Of a stretch of 64,000 nucleotides of DNA, positions 34,518-41,965 are shown in pieces. Position 1 is the first letter of the stretch. Every line of letters starts with the position of its first letter. A program made the translations under genes and the position numbers. Under the pieces are notes generated by a model. That model ran no database searches. It was not told the origin of the DNA and worked only from the letters and a program-made list of their open reading frames with translations. The stretch comes from Bacillota bacterium (GTDB lineage Bacteria; Bacillota; UBA4882; UBA8346), in contig JAEVYU010000050.1 of assembly GCA_023392595.1 (NCBI GenBank), forward strand, positions 1-64,000, written 5' to 3'.

Positions 34518-34853
34518 GTCATTTTTATCCCCAAAGGGGATGCTTCAACCGTTCCACAGCGGTTCAAAATCTTGCATTATCGGGACCTTTATCAGATAAA
34601 GTACATAATCGAAAACCGGGAGGTCTCATAAAAAAGCAGGTACATTCCATAAAAAAGCGAAAGTTTTGAATCAATCCTTTTTCTTCCCGGAGGGCTCTTT
34701 CATAGGAGATCGAATATGAAAATAAAACTTCGTCGGTTTAGGGTATATCCTTCGGCTTGTTTTATTTTCATTGATTCTTATGACAGCCCGTTCGAAGGGC
34801 TGTCATGCGTACTGCTTAGAAAAAATTTTCATGATTGGCTTGGGGAGGTTTGA
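34518..34853. other. Intergenic region with R1 element
   Basis: It contains a small stem ATCCCC-AAA-GGGGAT (34527-34541) close behind the metal transporter and the R1 dual-hairpin element at 34716-34806 in front of the tusA-like gene. There is no gene. Confidence 0.6.
34716..34806. repeat. Dual-hairpin element R1, copy b
   Basis: Hairpin 1 is ATGAAAATAAAAC (34716-34728) with GTTTTATTTTCAT (34759-34771), perfect 13 bp. Hairpin 2 is ATGACAGCCC (34780-34789) with GGGCTGTCAT (34797-34806), perfect 10 bp. The whole is about 90% identical to 43360-43450, and hairpin 2 is also found at 6657-6683. Confidence 0.9.
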
Positions 34854-35072
34854 ATGAAAAAGCTGGATTGTATGGGTGATTTTTGCCCGATTCCCACTCT
34901 AAAGGCGACGAATGAAATCCAAAAATTAAAACCGGGAGAGACTTTACAAATTATGGTCGATCATAGCTGCGCGGTTGATAATATCAAGGAAGCGATGAAA
35001 GACTATGTTTGCGATTTTCAGGTTAACGAATTAGCCAATGGGATCTGGGAGATTTGCCTCAAAAAACGTTAG
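34854..35072 (+). CDS. TusA-family sulfur carrier protein
   Basis: A 72-residue TusA/YedF-like protein with the active-site motif C-P-I-P (Cys about residue 12) in D-F-C-P-I-P-T-L-K-A, and the D-H-S-C-A strand with a second cysteine. It carries sulfur as a persulfide on the CPxP cysteine. It is the first of two TusA proteins in this cluster, convergent with the LysR gene three bases away. GGGGAGG precedes its ATG. Confidence 0.9.
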   Translation: MKKLDCMGDFCPIPTLKATNEIQKLKPGETLQIMVDHSCAVDNIKEAMKDYVCDFQVNELANGIWEICLKKR

Positions 35073-35075
35073 CGG

Positions 35076-35978
35076 CTAACAGAAGCTTTTCCCGCCCTCC
35101 ATGTTGATAAAGTCGATGAACTTTTGGCAATAAACGGACTGCTCGCCGTCTTTGCGCCAAATCATCGAAAAAGTAATATCCAGACGCCCGTCTTTGACTG
35201 TCACCTGTTTTAACTCCCCGGAGAACAATTCCTTTTTGATTGCCATATAGGGTAGAAAGGAAAGCCCGTGGCCGGAAAGAACCGCCGATTTGACACTTTC
35301 CAAACTATCGAGTTCCAAAAAAGGTTTGAGGACCAATTCGTCGATCCCCCGGGAGGCCAGAATCTTTTTCAAGGAACGCCGGACATCGCAGTTTTTCGTG
35401 GTTAAGACCAACGGCAGATTGGATATTTCAGTCAAAGCAACTTCTTGGATGGGATTTGTCGGTGCGGCAGCCAGGATTAATTCTGAAGTTAAAACGGCAT
35501 GGCTGAAAAGATCGGGTGATTTCATCATTCCTTCCACGAAACCGACTTGAAGAGTATGTTCCCGGAGTTCGCTAATGACCGCCTCGGTGGTTAAATTTTG
35601 GACGGAGACTTGGATTTGGGGAAATTTTTGCTTGAACATATATAGGGTGCACGGTAAGGCGTACTGCCCTATTGCGGGGCAGGTACCGATTTGCAGGGCA
35701 ACGTACTCCCCGGTTTCCATGGCTTTCAAATCACGCTGCAGGTTGTCCCATAAGGTCAGAAAACTTTGGGCATAGGTAAAGAAAACCTTTCCTTGCTCAG
35801 TCAGTTGTACCCCCCGGTTACTCCGGATCAGGATCTGATATCCTAAAGAAGCCTCTAAATTTTGGATCTGCAGACTGACCGCAGGTTGGGTAAGATGGAG
35901 ATGCACTGCGGCTTTTGAAATACTGGAAGTCCGGACTGTTTCGATAAACGCTTGTAAATTTGAAATGTTCATGGGCAA
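35076..35978 (-). CDS. LysR-family regulator of the sulfur cluster
   Basis: A 300-residue LysR-type regulator. The N-terminal helix-turn-helix includes S-I-S-K-A-A-V-H-L-H-L-T-Q-P-A-V-S-L-Q-I (about residues 15-34). A co-inducer-binding domain starts near 90 with V-A-L-Q-I-G-T-C. It is transcribed away from the YeeE-type operon at 36163, the classical layout for a LysR activator of a divergent operon. A candidate site TATAA-N7-TTATA lies between. By family knowledge it may respond to a sulfur metabolite, but the effector is unknown. Confidence 0.9.
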   Translation of the reverse strand: MPMNISNLQAFIETVRTSSISKAAVHLHLTQPAVSLQIQNLEASLGYQILIRSNRGVQLTEQGKVFFTYAQSFLTLWDNLQRDLKAMETGEYVALQIGTCPAIGQYALPCTLYMFKQKFPQIQVSVQNLTTEAVISELREHTLQVGFVEGMMKSPDLFSHAVLTSELILAAAPTNPIQEVALTEISNLPLVLTTKNCDVRRSLKKILASRGIDELVLKPFLELDSLESVKSAVLSGHGLSFLPYMAIKKELFSGELKQVTVKDGRLDITFSMIWRKDGEQSVYCQKFIDFINMEGGKSFC

Positions 35979-36075
35979 CTCCCTGCTTTTCTATGGTATA
36001 TAATTCTGATTCAGGGCTGGTATTCCTGCTCAAACAGTTTACGAAGATGAAACAATCAAAGAAACATTTATAGTG

Positions 36076-36120
36076 TATAACAAAATCTTATATTTTGAAT
36101 GAACTCGGATGCAGTATAAT
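36076..36120 (+). promoter_or_regulatory. LysR-type site and -10 box of sulfur operon
   Basis: TATAA-CAAAATC-TTATA (36076-36092) has the symmetric T-N11-A-like form of LysR sites. A perfect TATAAT lies at 36115-36120 without a good -35 at the right distance, as expected for an activator-dependent promoter. Confidence 0.5.
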
Positions 36121-36162
36121 AAAATTAAAGTTTGTGAAAAAAGGAACAAAGGAGGGAAGAGA

Positions 36163-36837
36163 TTGAGTGCGGATGTTACTGTAACCCATGCAGCACCAGT
36201 CAGGAAAACAGCTCGAAAAAAGAAGAATCAACTCCCGGTGGCGATGGTAGTATTAGTCCTGGTCATTGCTTTGGCGGTTTTTGTAGGGCAATTATCGCCT
36301 AAGCTGGCAATGGGATGGATTTTTGGAATCGCTTTCGGGGTAGTGCTGCAAAAATCGAGGTTTTGTTTTACGGCCGCTTTTCGCGATCCGGTGTTAACCG
36401 GAGGTACATCGCTAACGAAAGCGGTTTTAACCGCTATTGGGATTGCGCTGGTTGGATTTGGAATTATTCAATACGTAACCATTCATGGCGGTAAAGGAGT
36501 ACCGGGATCTATCAATCCGGCAGGCATTCATGTAGCGATCGGGGCTGTGATGTTCGGGATCGGAGCGGTAATTTCAGGGGGTTGCGCTTCCGGAACATTA
36601 ATGCGGGTCGGTGAAGGATTTATGATGCAATGGTTGTCACTGATCTTTTTTGTGGTCGGCAGTTTATGGGGAGCCCGGGATTTTGGCTGGTGGCAGCAAC
36701 AAACCATAGCCTCATCCCCCAAGGTTCACTTGCCGTCGGTATTGGGATGGATGTTGGCGTTCATTCTCCAATTGGCCGTATTGGCCGGTTTGTATTTCTT
36801 GGCCGATTGGTGGGGAAAGAGGAAAACAAGCAAGTGA
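36163..36837 (+). CDS. YeeE/YedE sulfur transporter, first half
   Basis: A 224-residue membrane protein of the YeeE/YedE (TsuA-like) family. It carries the two cysteine elements K-S-R-F-C-F-T-A-A-F-R-D-P (about residue 66) and S-G-G-C-A-S-G-T-L-M-R-V-G-E-G (about residue 145), with five helices. Family members import thiosulfate or related sulfur species through cysteine relays. Full-length YeeE carries both halves, and here the second half is a separate gene at 37131. TTG 36163 was chosen for AAAGGAGGG upstream. The longer frame from 36109 lacks a site. Confidence 0.85.
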   Translation: MSADVTVTHAAPVRKTARKKKNQLPVAMVVLVLVIALAVFVGQLSPKLAMGWIFGIAFGVVLQKSRFCFTAAFRDPVLTGGTSLTKAVLTAIGIALVGFGIIQYVTIHGGKGVPGSINPAGIHVAIGAVMFGIGAVISGGCASGTLMRVGEGFMMQWLSLIFFVVGSLWGARDFGWWQQQTIASSPKVHLPSVLGWMLAFILQLAVLAGLYFLADWWGKRKTSK

Positions 36838-36893
36838 AGTAAGCTTGGGAAATGCTTTCATGGTTGTTATTAAATCCGATAGGAGAGTTAAAT

Positions 36894-37121
36894 ATGGCTG
36901 AACATCGTTTGGATTGTTTAGGGGAAGCTTGTCCGGTTCCTTTGTTAAAAACTCAGAAAAAGATGGCGGAATTAAAGGTTGGCGAGACCTTGATTGTGGA
37001 GATCGATCACAGTTGCGCCATGAAAAATGTTCCGGAATGGGCCCGTAAAGAAGGTCACAATGTGGATATCGAAGAAGTCGGGGACGGCGAGTGGGAAGTA
37101 TACATTGAAAAAACGAAGTGA
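36894..37121 (+). CDS. TusA-family sulfur carrier protein, second copy
   Basis: A 75-residue protein with L-G-E-A-C-P-V-P-L-L-K-T (CPxP cysteine about residue 13) and D-H-S-C-A-M-K-N-V. It lies between the two halves of the YeeE transporter and has AGGAG before the ATG. It would accept sulfur from the transporter as a persulfide and hand it on. It is clearly homologous to the 34854 protein but diverged. Confidence 0.9.
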   Translation: MAEHRLDCLGEACPVPLLKTQKKMAELKVGETLIVEIDHSCAMKNVPEWARKEGHNVDIEEVGDGEWEVYIEKTK

Positions 37122-37130
37122 GGGCTGATC

Positions 37131-37661
37131 ATGAGCTGGCAAGAAAATAAGATATTTCAGAAGGTGGTTAAAGACCCCTGGTCCTATACTACCGGTGCTA
37201 TTTTACTTGCAGGACTGAATATTGCGCTTTTTGCTTTATCCAAAGCCCCATGGGGGGTTACCACTCCCTTTTCCTATTGGGGGGGCTGGATTGTCAAAAC
37301 CCTGGGCGTGCCGGTTGAAAAATGGTTTTATTTCTCAGGACCCCATAAAGATGCATTGAAGCTGACCTTTTTGACTCATCAAGGATCGTTGATGGATTTG
37401 GGAATCATTGTGGGAGCATTACTCGCCTCGTTGGCGGCTTCCCAATTTAAGCTCAAGAAGATCAAATCAGTGTCTCAAGTCATTGCGGCGGTCTGCGGCG
37501 GGCTCTTGATGGGTTATGGCGCCCGGATAGCTTTCGGTTGCAATATCGGCGCTTTATTCAGTGGCATAGCTTCATCATCACTGCACGGTTGGATCTTTAT
37601 GGGTTTCATGTTCATCGGCGCCTGGACCGGCAGTAAATTACTGGTAAAGTTCTTTATGTAG
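37131..37661 (+). CDS. YeeE/YedE sulfur transporter, second half
   Basis: A 176-residue membrane protein with four or five helices and the conserved G-Y-G-A-R-I-A-F-G-C-N-I-G-A-L-F-S-G motif (Cys about residue 140), which is the C-terminal cysteine element of YeeE/TsuA proteins. With the 36163 product it should rebuild a full transporter. It begins nine bases after the tusA-like gene and is followed by the TrxR-like gene after 11 bases. Confidence 0.87.
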   Translation: MSWQENKIFQKVVKDPWSYTTGAILLAGLNIALFALSKAPWGVTTPFSYWGGWIVKTLGVPVEKWFYFSGPHKDALKLTFLTHQGSLMDLGIIVGALLASLAASQFKLKKIKSVSQVIAAVCGGLLMGYGARIAFGCNIGALFSGIASSSLHGWIFMGFMFIGAWTGSKLLVKFFM

Positions 37662-37672
37662 CGGAGGCTTTC

Positions 37673-38917
37673 ATGGAAAAACAGATCTTTGATTATGATG
37701 TGGCAATTATCGGGGGCGGAGCCTCCGGCCTGACGGCCGGAATATATGCCGGCAGAGCCCGCTTAAAGACCATACTGTTTGAAAAATCCTTAGTAGGCGG
37801 TTTAGCGACTTATACCAGCGAAGTCGAAAACTATCCGGGATTTCCCGAACCCATCGGCGGGACCGCCCTGATGAAGCTGTTTGAGAAACAAGCAAAACGT
37901 TTGGGAGCGGAGTTTAAACTTACGGATATAAAAGGGATTGAGGTCCTTGAGGACGGTACTAAAATCGTCAAGACATTCCGGGCGGATTACCGGGCAAAGG
38001 CGGTAGTCATCGCCACCGGCGGCAAACCCAGATTGACCGGGGCTAAAAACGAGGAAAGTTTTCTTTATGACAAGGGGATTTCGTTCTGCGCCACCTGTGA
38101 TGCGGCTTTTTACACCGACAAAGTGGTTCTGATGGTCGGCAGCGGCGATGCGGCAATTGAGGAAGGAATGTTCCTGACCAAATTTGCAAAAAAGGTGATT
38201 GTTTCGGTCATTCATGATCAAGGCACCCTGGATGCCAACAAAATTGCTCAAGAACAAGCCTTCGCCAACCCGAAAATGGAATTTATCTGGAATACCATGG
38301 TGGATGAATTTGTTGGGGGAGATCGTTTAAATCAGGTCAATCTGAAAAACACCAAAACCGGAGAGATCATTCCGGTAGCGGTGGACGGTTGTTTTCTATT
38401 TATCGGATACCTTCCCAATACCGAAATTTTTAAAGGGTTAATCGCCATGAATGAACGGGGTTATATCCTTACCAATGAACTGATGGAAACCAACAGGGAA
38501 GGAATTTATGCGGTCGGCGATGTCCGGGCGAAATGTTTACGGCAAGTTTCCACTGCAGTTGGAGACGGCGCAATCGCCGCAGTCTCGGCGGAACGCTATA
38601 TCGCAGAATCCGATTATTTTCAGCAGCTCTTGGGGAAAGAACGGCCGTCTCTGTTGTATGTTTGGGAACCGACCAACGAAGAATGCCGGTGTTTATTGCC
38701 CATTGTTGAGAAGATGAAATCTAAATACGATCAGGAAGTCGGCATATCCAAGGTTGATGTTTATAAATCAGGCTCTTTAATCGAAAAAGTGTGTCAAAAA
38801 GTTCCCGAAAAACTCCCGGCTTTGATTTTGATGAAAGACGGAAAACCTTTGGAAACCGTTACTGAAAATGTATGCCCGGAAACTATGGAGCAATGTATTT
38901 TGAAACTAATCAATTGA
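37673..38917 (+). CDS. Thioredoxin reductase fused to a thioredoxin-like domain
   Basis: A 414-residue fusion. Residues 1-310 are a thioredoxin-reductase-type flavoprotein: G-G-G-A-S-G (about 14-19), redox pair C-A-T-C (about 140-143), second nucleotide loop V-G-S-G-D-A-A-I-E, and A-V-G-D-V-R. Residues about 325-414 are thioredoxin-like with E-E-C-R-C-L-L-P, a CxC pair where thioredoxin has CGPC. The fold is supported by K-V-D-V-Y and K-L-P-A-L-I-L-M-K-D-G. The reductase probably feeds its own CxC domain to reduce persulfide or thiosulfate sulfur delivered by the transporter. GGAGG precedes the ATG. Confidence 0.88.
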   Translation: MEKQIFDYDVAIIGGGASGLTAGIYAGRARLKTILFEKSLVGGLATYTSEVENYPGFPEPIGGTALMKLFEKQAKRLGAEFKLTDIKGIEVLEDGTKIVKTFRADYRAKAVVIATGGKPRLTGAKNEESFLYDKGISFCATCDAAFYTDKVVLMVGSGDAAIEEGMFLTKFAKKVIVSVIHDQGTLDANKIAQEQAFANPKMEFIWNTMVDEFVGGDRLNQVNLKNTKTGEIIPVAVDGCFLFIGYLPNTEIFKGLIAMNERGYILTNELMETNREGIYAVGDVRAKCLRQVSTAVGDGAIAAVSAERYIAESDYFQQLLGKERPSLLYVWEPTNEECRCLLPIVEKMKSKYDQEVGISKVDVYKSGSLIEKVCQKVPEKLPALILMKDGKPLETVTENVCPETMEQCILKLIN

Positions 38918-38941
38918 AGTTATAAGAAGGAGGATCTTACA

Positions 38942-39841
38942 ATGAGAAGAATCAATTGGAAATGGCTTTCAGTGTTCATGACGGTATCTCTGGTTGCTGG
39001 ATTTGCAGTTGCCTTTGGGGCTTCTAAACCGGTTAATGATGCGGTCTTTGGCTATTTTGCCAACATGCCCGCTGATAGCTACAAAATCGGAGAAAAAGAT
39101 TTTGTGGCCAAGGTGAAAGCCAAGGAAAAGATGTTTATTTTGGATATCCGGCAACCGGATGTATATGCAAAGGGCCATATCCAAGGGGCGGTCAATGTTC
39201 CTTTCGGCACTGCGATCAGTGAAAGCTTAGAGAAATTTCCTAAAAAGGAAACGATTATGGTTTATTGCTATACCGGCCAGACTGCCGGCCAAACCGTGGC
39301 TTTGTTGAACATGGCCGGGTTTAACGCCAAATCGGTCAACTTGGGCTGGGATTTGGGAATTTCCAAGGTTGAAGGAGTAACGGATGTTATTGAAGTAAAG
39401 GCCAATCAAATGCCTAAAGGAAAAACGGCCGTAAACCCGGAGATTAAGAAGGCGATTGAAGAATACTATCAGGGTTTAAGTGCTGTCAAAGGGACTACCT
39501 ACGCCAACTATAAAATCAGCGAAGCTGACGCTAAGGCTTTAGTGGACAAGAAAGATCCCGGCGTGGTGATTTTGTCGGTCAGGAAGGCTGAAGATTATGG
39601 GAGCGGCCATATCGAAGGAGCCATCAATATTCCGTTCGGCAAAGGAATGGAACAAAAATTCGCCACTCTGCCGACTGACAAGAAAATCATTGTTTATTGC
39701 TATACCGGACAAACTGCCGGCCAAACCGTGGCAGGCCTGAGAATGCTGGGATATGACGCGGTATCGATGAACGGCGGAGCCGGGATGCCGTCCAACGCTC
39801 CCCAGGGTTGGGTCAACAAGGGTTATCCGCTGGTAAAATAG
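38942..39841 (+). CDS. Exported protein with two rhodanese domains
   Basis: A 299-residue secreted or membrane-anchored protein. The signal anchor spans about residues 8-27. Each of two rhodanese domains has the active-site loop C-Y-T-G-Q-T-A-G-Q-T (Cys about 107 and 252) and D-I-R-Q-P-D-V-Y or S-V-R-K-A-E-D-Y. Unlike two-domain TST enzymes, both domains keep a cysteine. The loop has Gly where many rhodaneses carry Arg. It would transfer sulfane sulfur outside the membrane, handing substrate to the YeeE transporter. It is the last gene of the cluster. Confidence 0.9.
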   Translation: MRRINWKWLSVFMTVSLVAGFAVAFGASKPVNDAVFGYFANMPADSYKIGEKDFVAKVKAKEKMFILDIRQPDVYAKGHIQGAVNVPFGTAISESLEKFPKKETIMVYCYTGQTAGQTVALLNMAGFNAKSVNLGWDLGISKVEGVTDVIEVKANQMPKGKTAVNPEIKKAIEEYYQGLSAVKGTTYANYKISEADAKALVDKKDPGVVILSVRKAEDYGSGHIEGAINIPFGKGMEQKFATLPTDKKIIVYCYTGQTAGQTVAGLRMLGYDAVSMNGGAGMPSNAPQGWVNKGYPLVK

Positions 39842-39879
39842 AGCGCTTGCGATTTTTTGATCCGAACTTCGGATTACAG

Positions 39880-40000
39880 AAAGGGCTGTCCTGAAAAAGT
39901 ATTTAAAATCAGTGAGATATACAATATTGCTCCGATGAATACAGCAAATACTTATATATTGTATATCTCTCCGATAAAATTCTTCTAGCGACAGCCCTTT
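39880..40000. repeat. MITE-like element R3, copy b
   Basis: Outer inverted repeats AAAGGGCTGTC (39880-39890) and GACAGCCCTTT (39990-40000) enclose inner repeats GAGATATACAATAT (39914-39927) and ATATTGTATATCTC (39956-39969). The nested palindromes and 121-bp size suggest a non-autonomous insertion. The outer ends resemble IS1182-type ends (recalled, not searched). It is related to 29801-29900 and 62605-62661. Confidence 0.8.
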
Positions 40001-40043
40001 TCTTTCAAATTTAATCCCTCAAAAATCCGAAAGATGGAAAGCG

Positions 40044-41195
40044 GTGTGCAATTTGAAGATCCCTTTTTACGAGCCGTATGTTGTCGGCTCCGAGTTGTCC
40101 TATATCGCGGAGGCAATCCAAAACGGGCAAATCGCCGACGAAGGTCCCTATTCCCAAAAAGCAAAGGACTTGATTGCCCGGAAATTTGAAGCGCCGAAAG
40201 TATTAATGACCGCATCGGCCACGGATGCGCTGGAAATGGCCGCGTTATTGGTGGGCTTAAAGTCTGGCGACGAAGTGATTATGCCTTCTTTTACTTTCCC
40301 GTCCACTGCCAATGCGATATTATTACGCGGCGCCAAACCCGTCTTCGCCGAGATTAAGCCCGAAACATACAATATTGATCCCGATGATATAGAAAGAAAA
40401 ATTACCGATAACACCAAAGCGATTATTCCGGTTCATTACGGCGGCATCGGTTGTGAGATGGAGCGGATCATGGCTTTGGCTGATTTCCGGAAGATCCGGG
40501 TGATTGAAGATGCGGCTCAGGCTGTGAATGCTTCCTACCAAGGAAAGTATCTCGGGACTTGGGGGCAAATCGGTTGTTACAGTTTTCACGGAACTAAAAA
40601 TTTCACCTGCGGCGAGGGGGGAGCCATTCTGATCAATGATCGGAATCCGGCATTGATGGAACGGGCTGAGATTCTGATTCAAAAAGGCACGAACCGGAGT
40701 CGCTTTCTCAAGGGAGAGGTCGACAAATATACCTGGGTAGACTGGGGATCGAGTTACGGGCCGTCGGAAATCCTGATGGCTTTTCTTTACGGCCAGTTAC
40801 AGGAGATCGACCGGATTACCGCCAAACGGAAATGGATCCATGAGACGTATTCAAATTATCTTCTACCCTTTGTCCGGAGTGGGAAAATATCGATGACCAC
40901 GATTCCCGTAAATTGTTGCTCGAATTATCATTTGTTTTATATTGTTTTTGGCACTGAAGCGATCCGTGACAGGGTAAAAGAGAATTTAAGCAGTTATGGA
41001 ATACAGACTGCTTTTCATTATGTTCCCCTCCACAGTTCGCCGATGGGAAGGCGTTTGGGGTATGCCCCGGATGATCTTCCGCTAACAGAGGAGTATAGCC
41101 GGAGGTTGTTAAGGTTACCGATGTTTACAGGAATGACCGCGGCGGAAGTCGAATATGTAATGGAAAAATTGGTCACTATTTTGGAAAGCCTGTAG
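40044..41195 (+). CDS. DegT/DnrJ sugar aminotransferase (WecE-like)
   Basis: A 383-residue PLP enzyme of the DegT/DnrJ/EryC1 family, close in sequence to dTDP-4-amino-4,6-dideoxygalactose transaminase WecE. The Schiff-base lysine lies in S-F-H-G-T-K-N-F-T-C-G-E-G-G (about residue 184), and the PLP Asp in V-I-E-D-A-A-Q-A. It transaminates a nucleotide-linked 4-keto sugar. It is followed within nine bases by a GT2 gene and then an ATP-grasp gene, a small cassette probably for a surface glycan or glycolipid. GTG 40044 is preceded by a weak GGAAAG site. Confidence 0.9.
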   Translation: MCNLKIPFYEPYVVGSELSYIAEAIQNGQIADEGPYSQKAKDLIARKFEAPKVLMTASATDALEMAALLVGLKSGDEVIMPSFTFPSTANAILLRGAKPVFAEIKPETYNIDPDDIERKITDNTKAIIPVHYGGIGCEMERIMALADFRKIRVIEDAAQAVNASYQGKYLGTWGQIGCYSFHGTKNFTCGEGGAILINDRNPALMERAEILIQKGTNRSRFLKGEVDKYTWVDWGSSYGPSEILMAFLYGQLQEIDRITAKRKWIHETYSNYLLPFVRSGKISMTTIPVNCCSNYHLFYIVFGTEAIRDRVKENLSSYGIQTAFHYVPLHSSPMGRRLGYAPDDLPLTEEYSRRLLRLPMFTGMTAAEVEYVMEKLVTILESL

Positions 41196-41203
41196 AGGTC
41201 AGA

Positions 41204-41941
41204 ATGGCAACTTATTTATCCGTAGTCATCCCCGTTTTTAACAGCCAAAAGTCCCTGGGAGAATTGTATTGGAGACTCAGTGCGGTTTTAAAAAAGATAG
41301 CGGGCGAAAATTATGAAATCATCATGGTGGATGACGCCAGCCGGGATGGAAGCTTTTTGAAGATGCAGGCGCTTCGCTCCGGTGATCCGAAAGTGAAGCT
41401 GATCCGGCTGAGCCGTAATTTTGGGCAACAAAACGCTTTACTCGGCGGCTTCCATTACGCTGCCGGCGAAGTTGTGATTACCCTTGATGATGACTTACAG
41501 CACCCTCCGGAAGAGATTCCGCTTCTGATTGAAAAGATCGAAGCGGGTTACGATGTTGTTTTCGGGATTCCTGCCGCTAAGAAACATTCACTTTACAGGA
41601 ATCTGGGCACCGTCATCACCGATTGTTTATTGACCCTCATTTCCCGAAAAACCCGCAATATCAAAGTAAGCAGCTTTAGGGCTTTAAAACGGACTGTGGT
41701 GGTAGAACTCACACAGGTAGAGAGGTCTTTCATCTATCTCGCTCCGTTAATTTTTAAGGCTACCACCCGCGCCGCCAATGTGGTTGTCCGTCATGAGCCA
41801 AGGAGATACGGCGGTTCGAACTATAGTTTCCGCAAGTTGTTTTGCCTTTGGGTTAAATTGTTAATGAATTATTCAAGGATTGCGGAGTATCTGCCAAAGG
41901 ATAAGCGACCTCAGTTTGAGATCAGGGAAATTCATTTCTAA
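41204..41941 (+). CDS. GT2 glycosyltransferase (DPM/ArnC-like)
   Basis: A 245-residue cytosolic family 2 glycosyltransferase. V-V-I-P-V-F-N-S starts the GT-A fold, M-V-D-D-A-S follows, D-D-D-L-Q-H-P-P is the metal-binding DxD region (about residue 93), and an S-F-R-A-L-K acceptor segment comes later. Such enzymes transfer sugar to polyprenyl phosphate. It lacks the C-terminal membrane helices seen in ArnC/GtrB, so it is a short, peripheral form. It is nine bases after the aminotransferase gene. Confidence 0.88.
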   Translation: MATYLSVVIPVFNSQKSLGELYWRLSAVLKKIAGENYEIIMVDDASRDGSFLKMQALRSGDPKVKLIRLSRNFGQQNALLGGFHYAAGEVVITLDDDLQHPPEEIPLLIEKIEAGYDVVFGIPAAKKHSLYRNLGTVITDCLLTLISRKTRNIKVSSFRALKRTVVVELTQVERSFIYLAPLIFKATTRAANVVVRHEPRRYGGSNYSFRKLFCLWVKLLMNYSRIAEYLPKDKRPQFEIREIHF

Positions 41942-41965
41942 TCTATAATCAAAAGGAAATTCATC

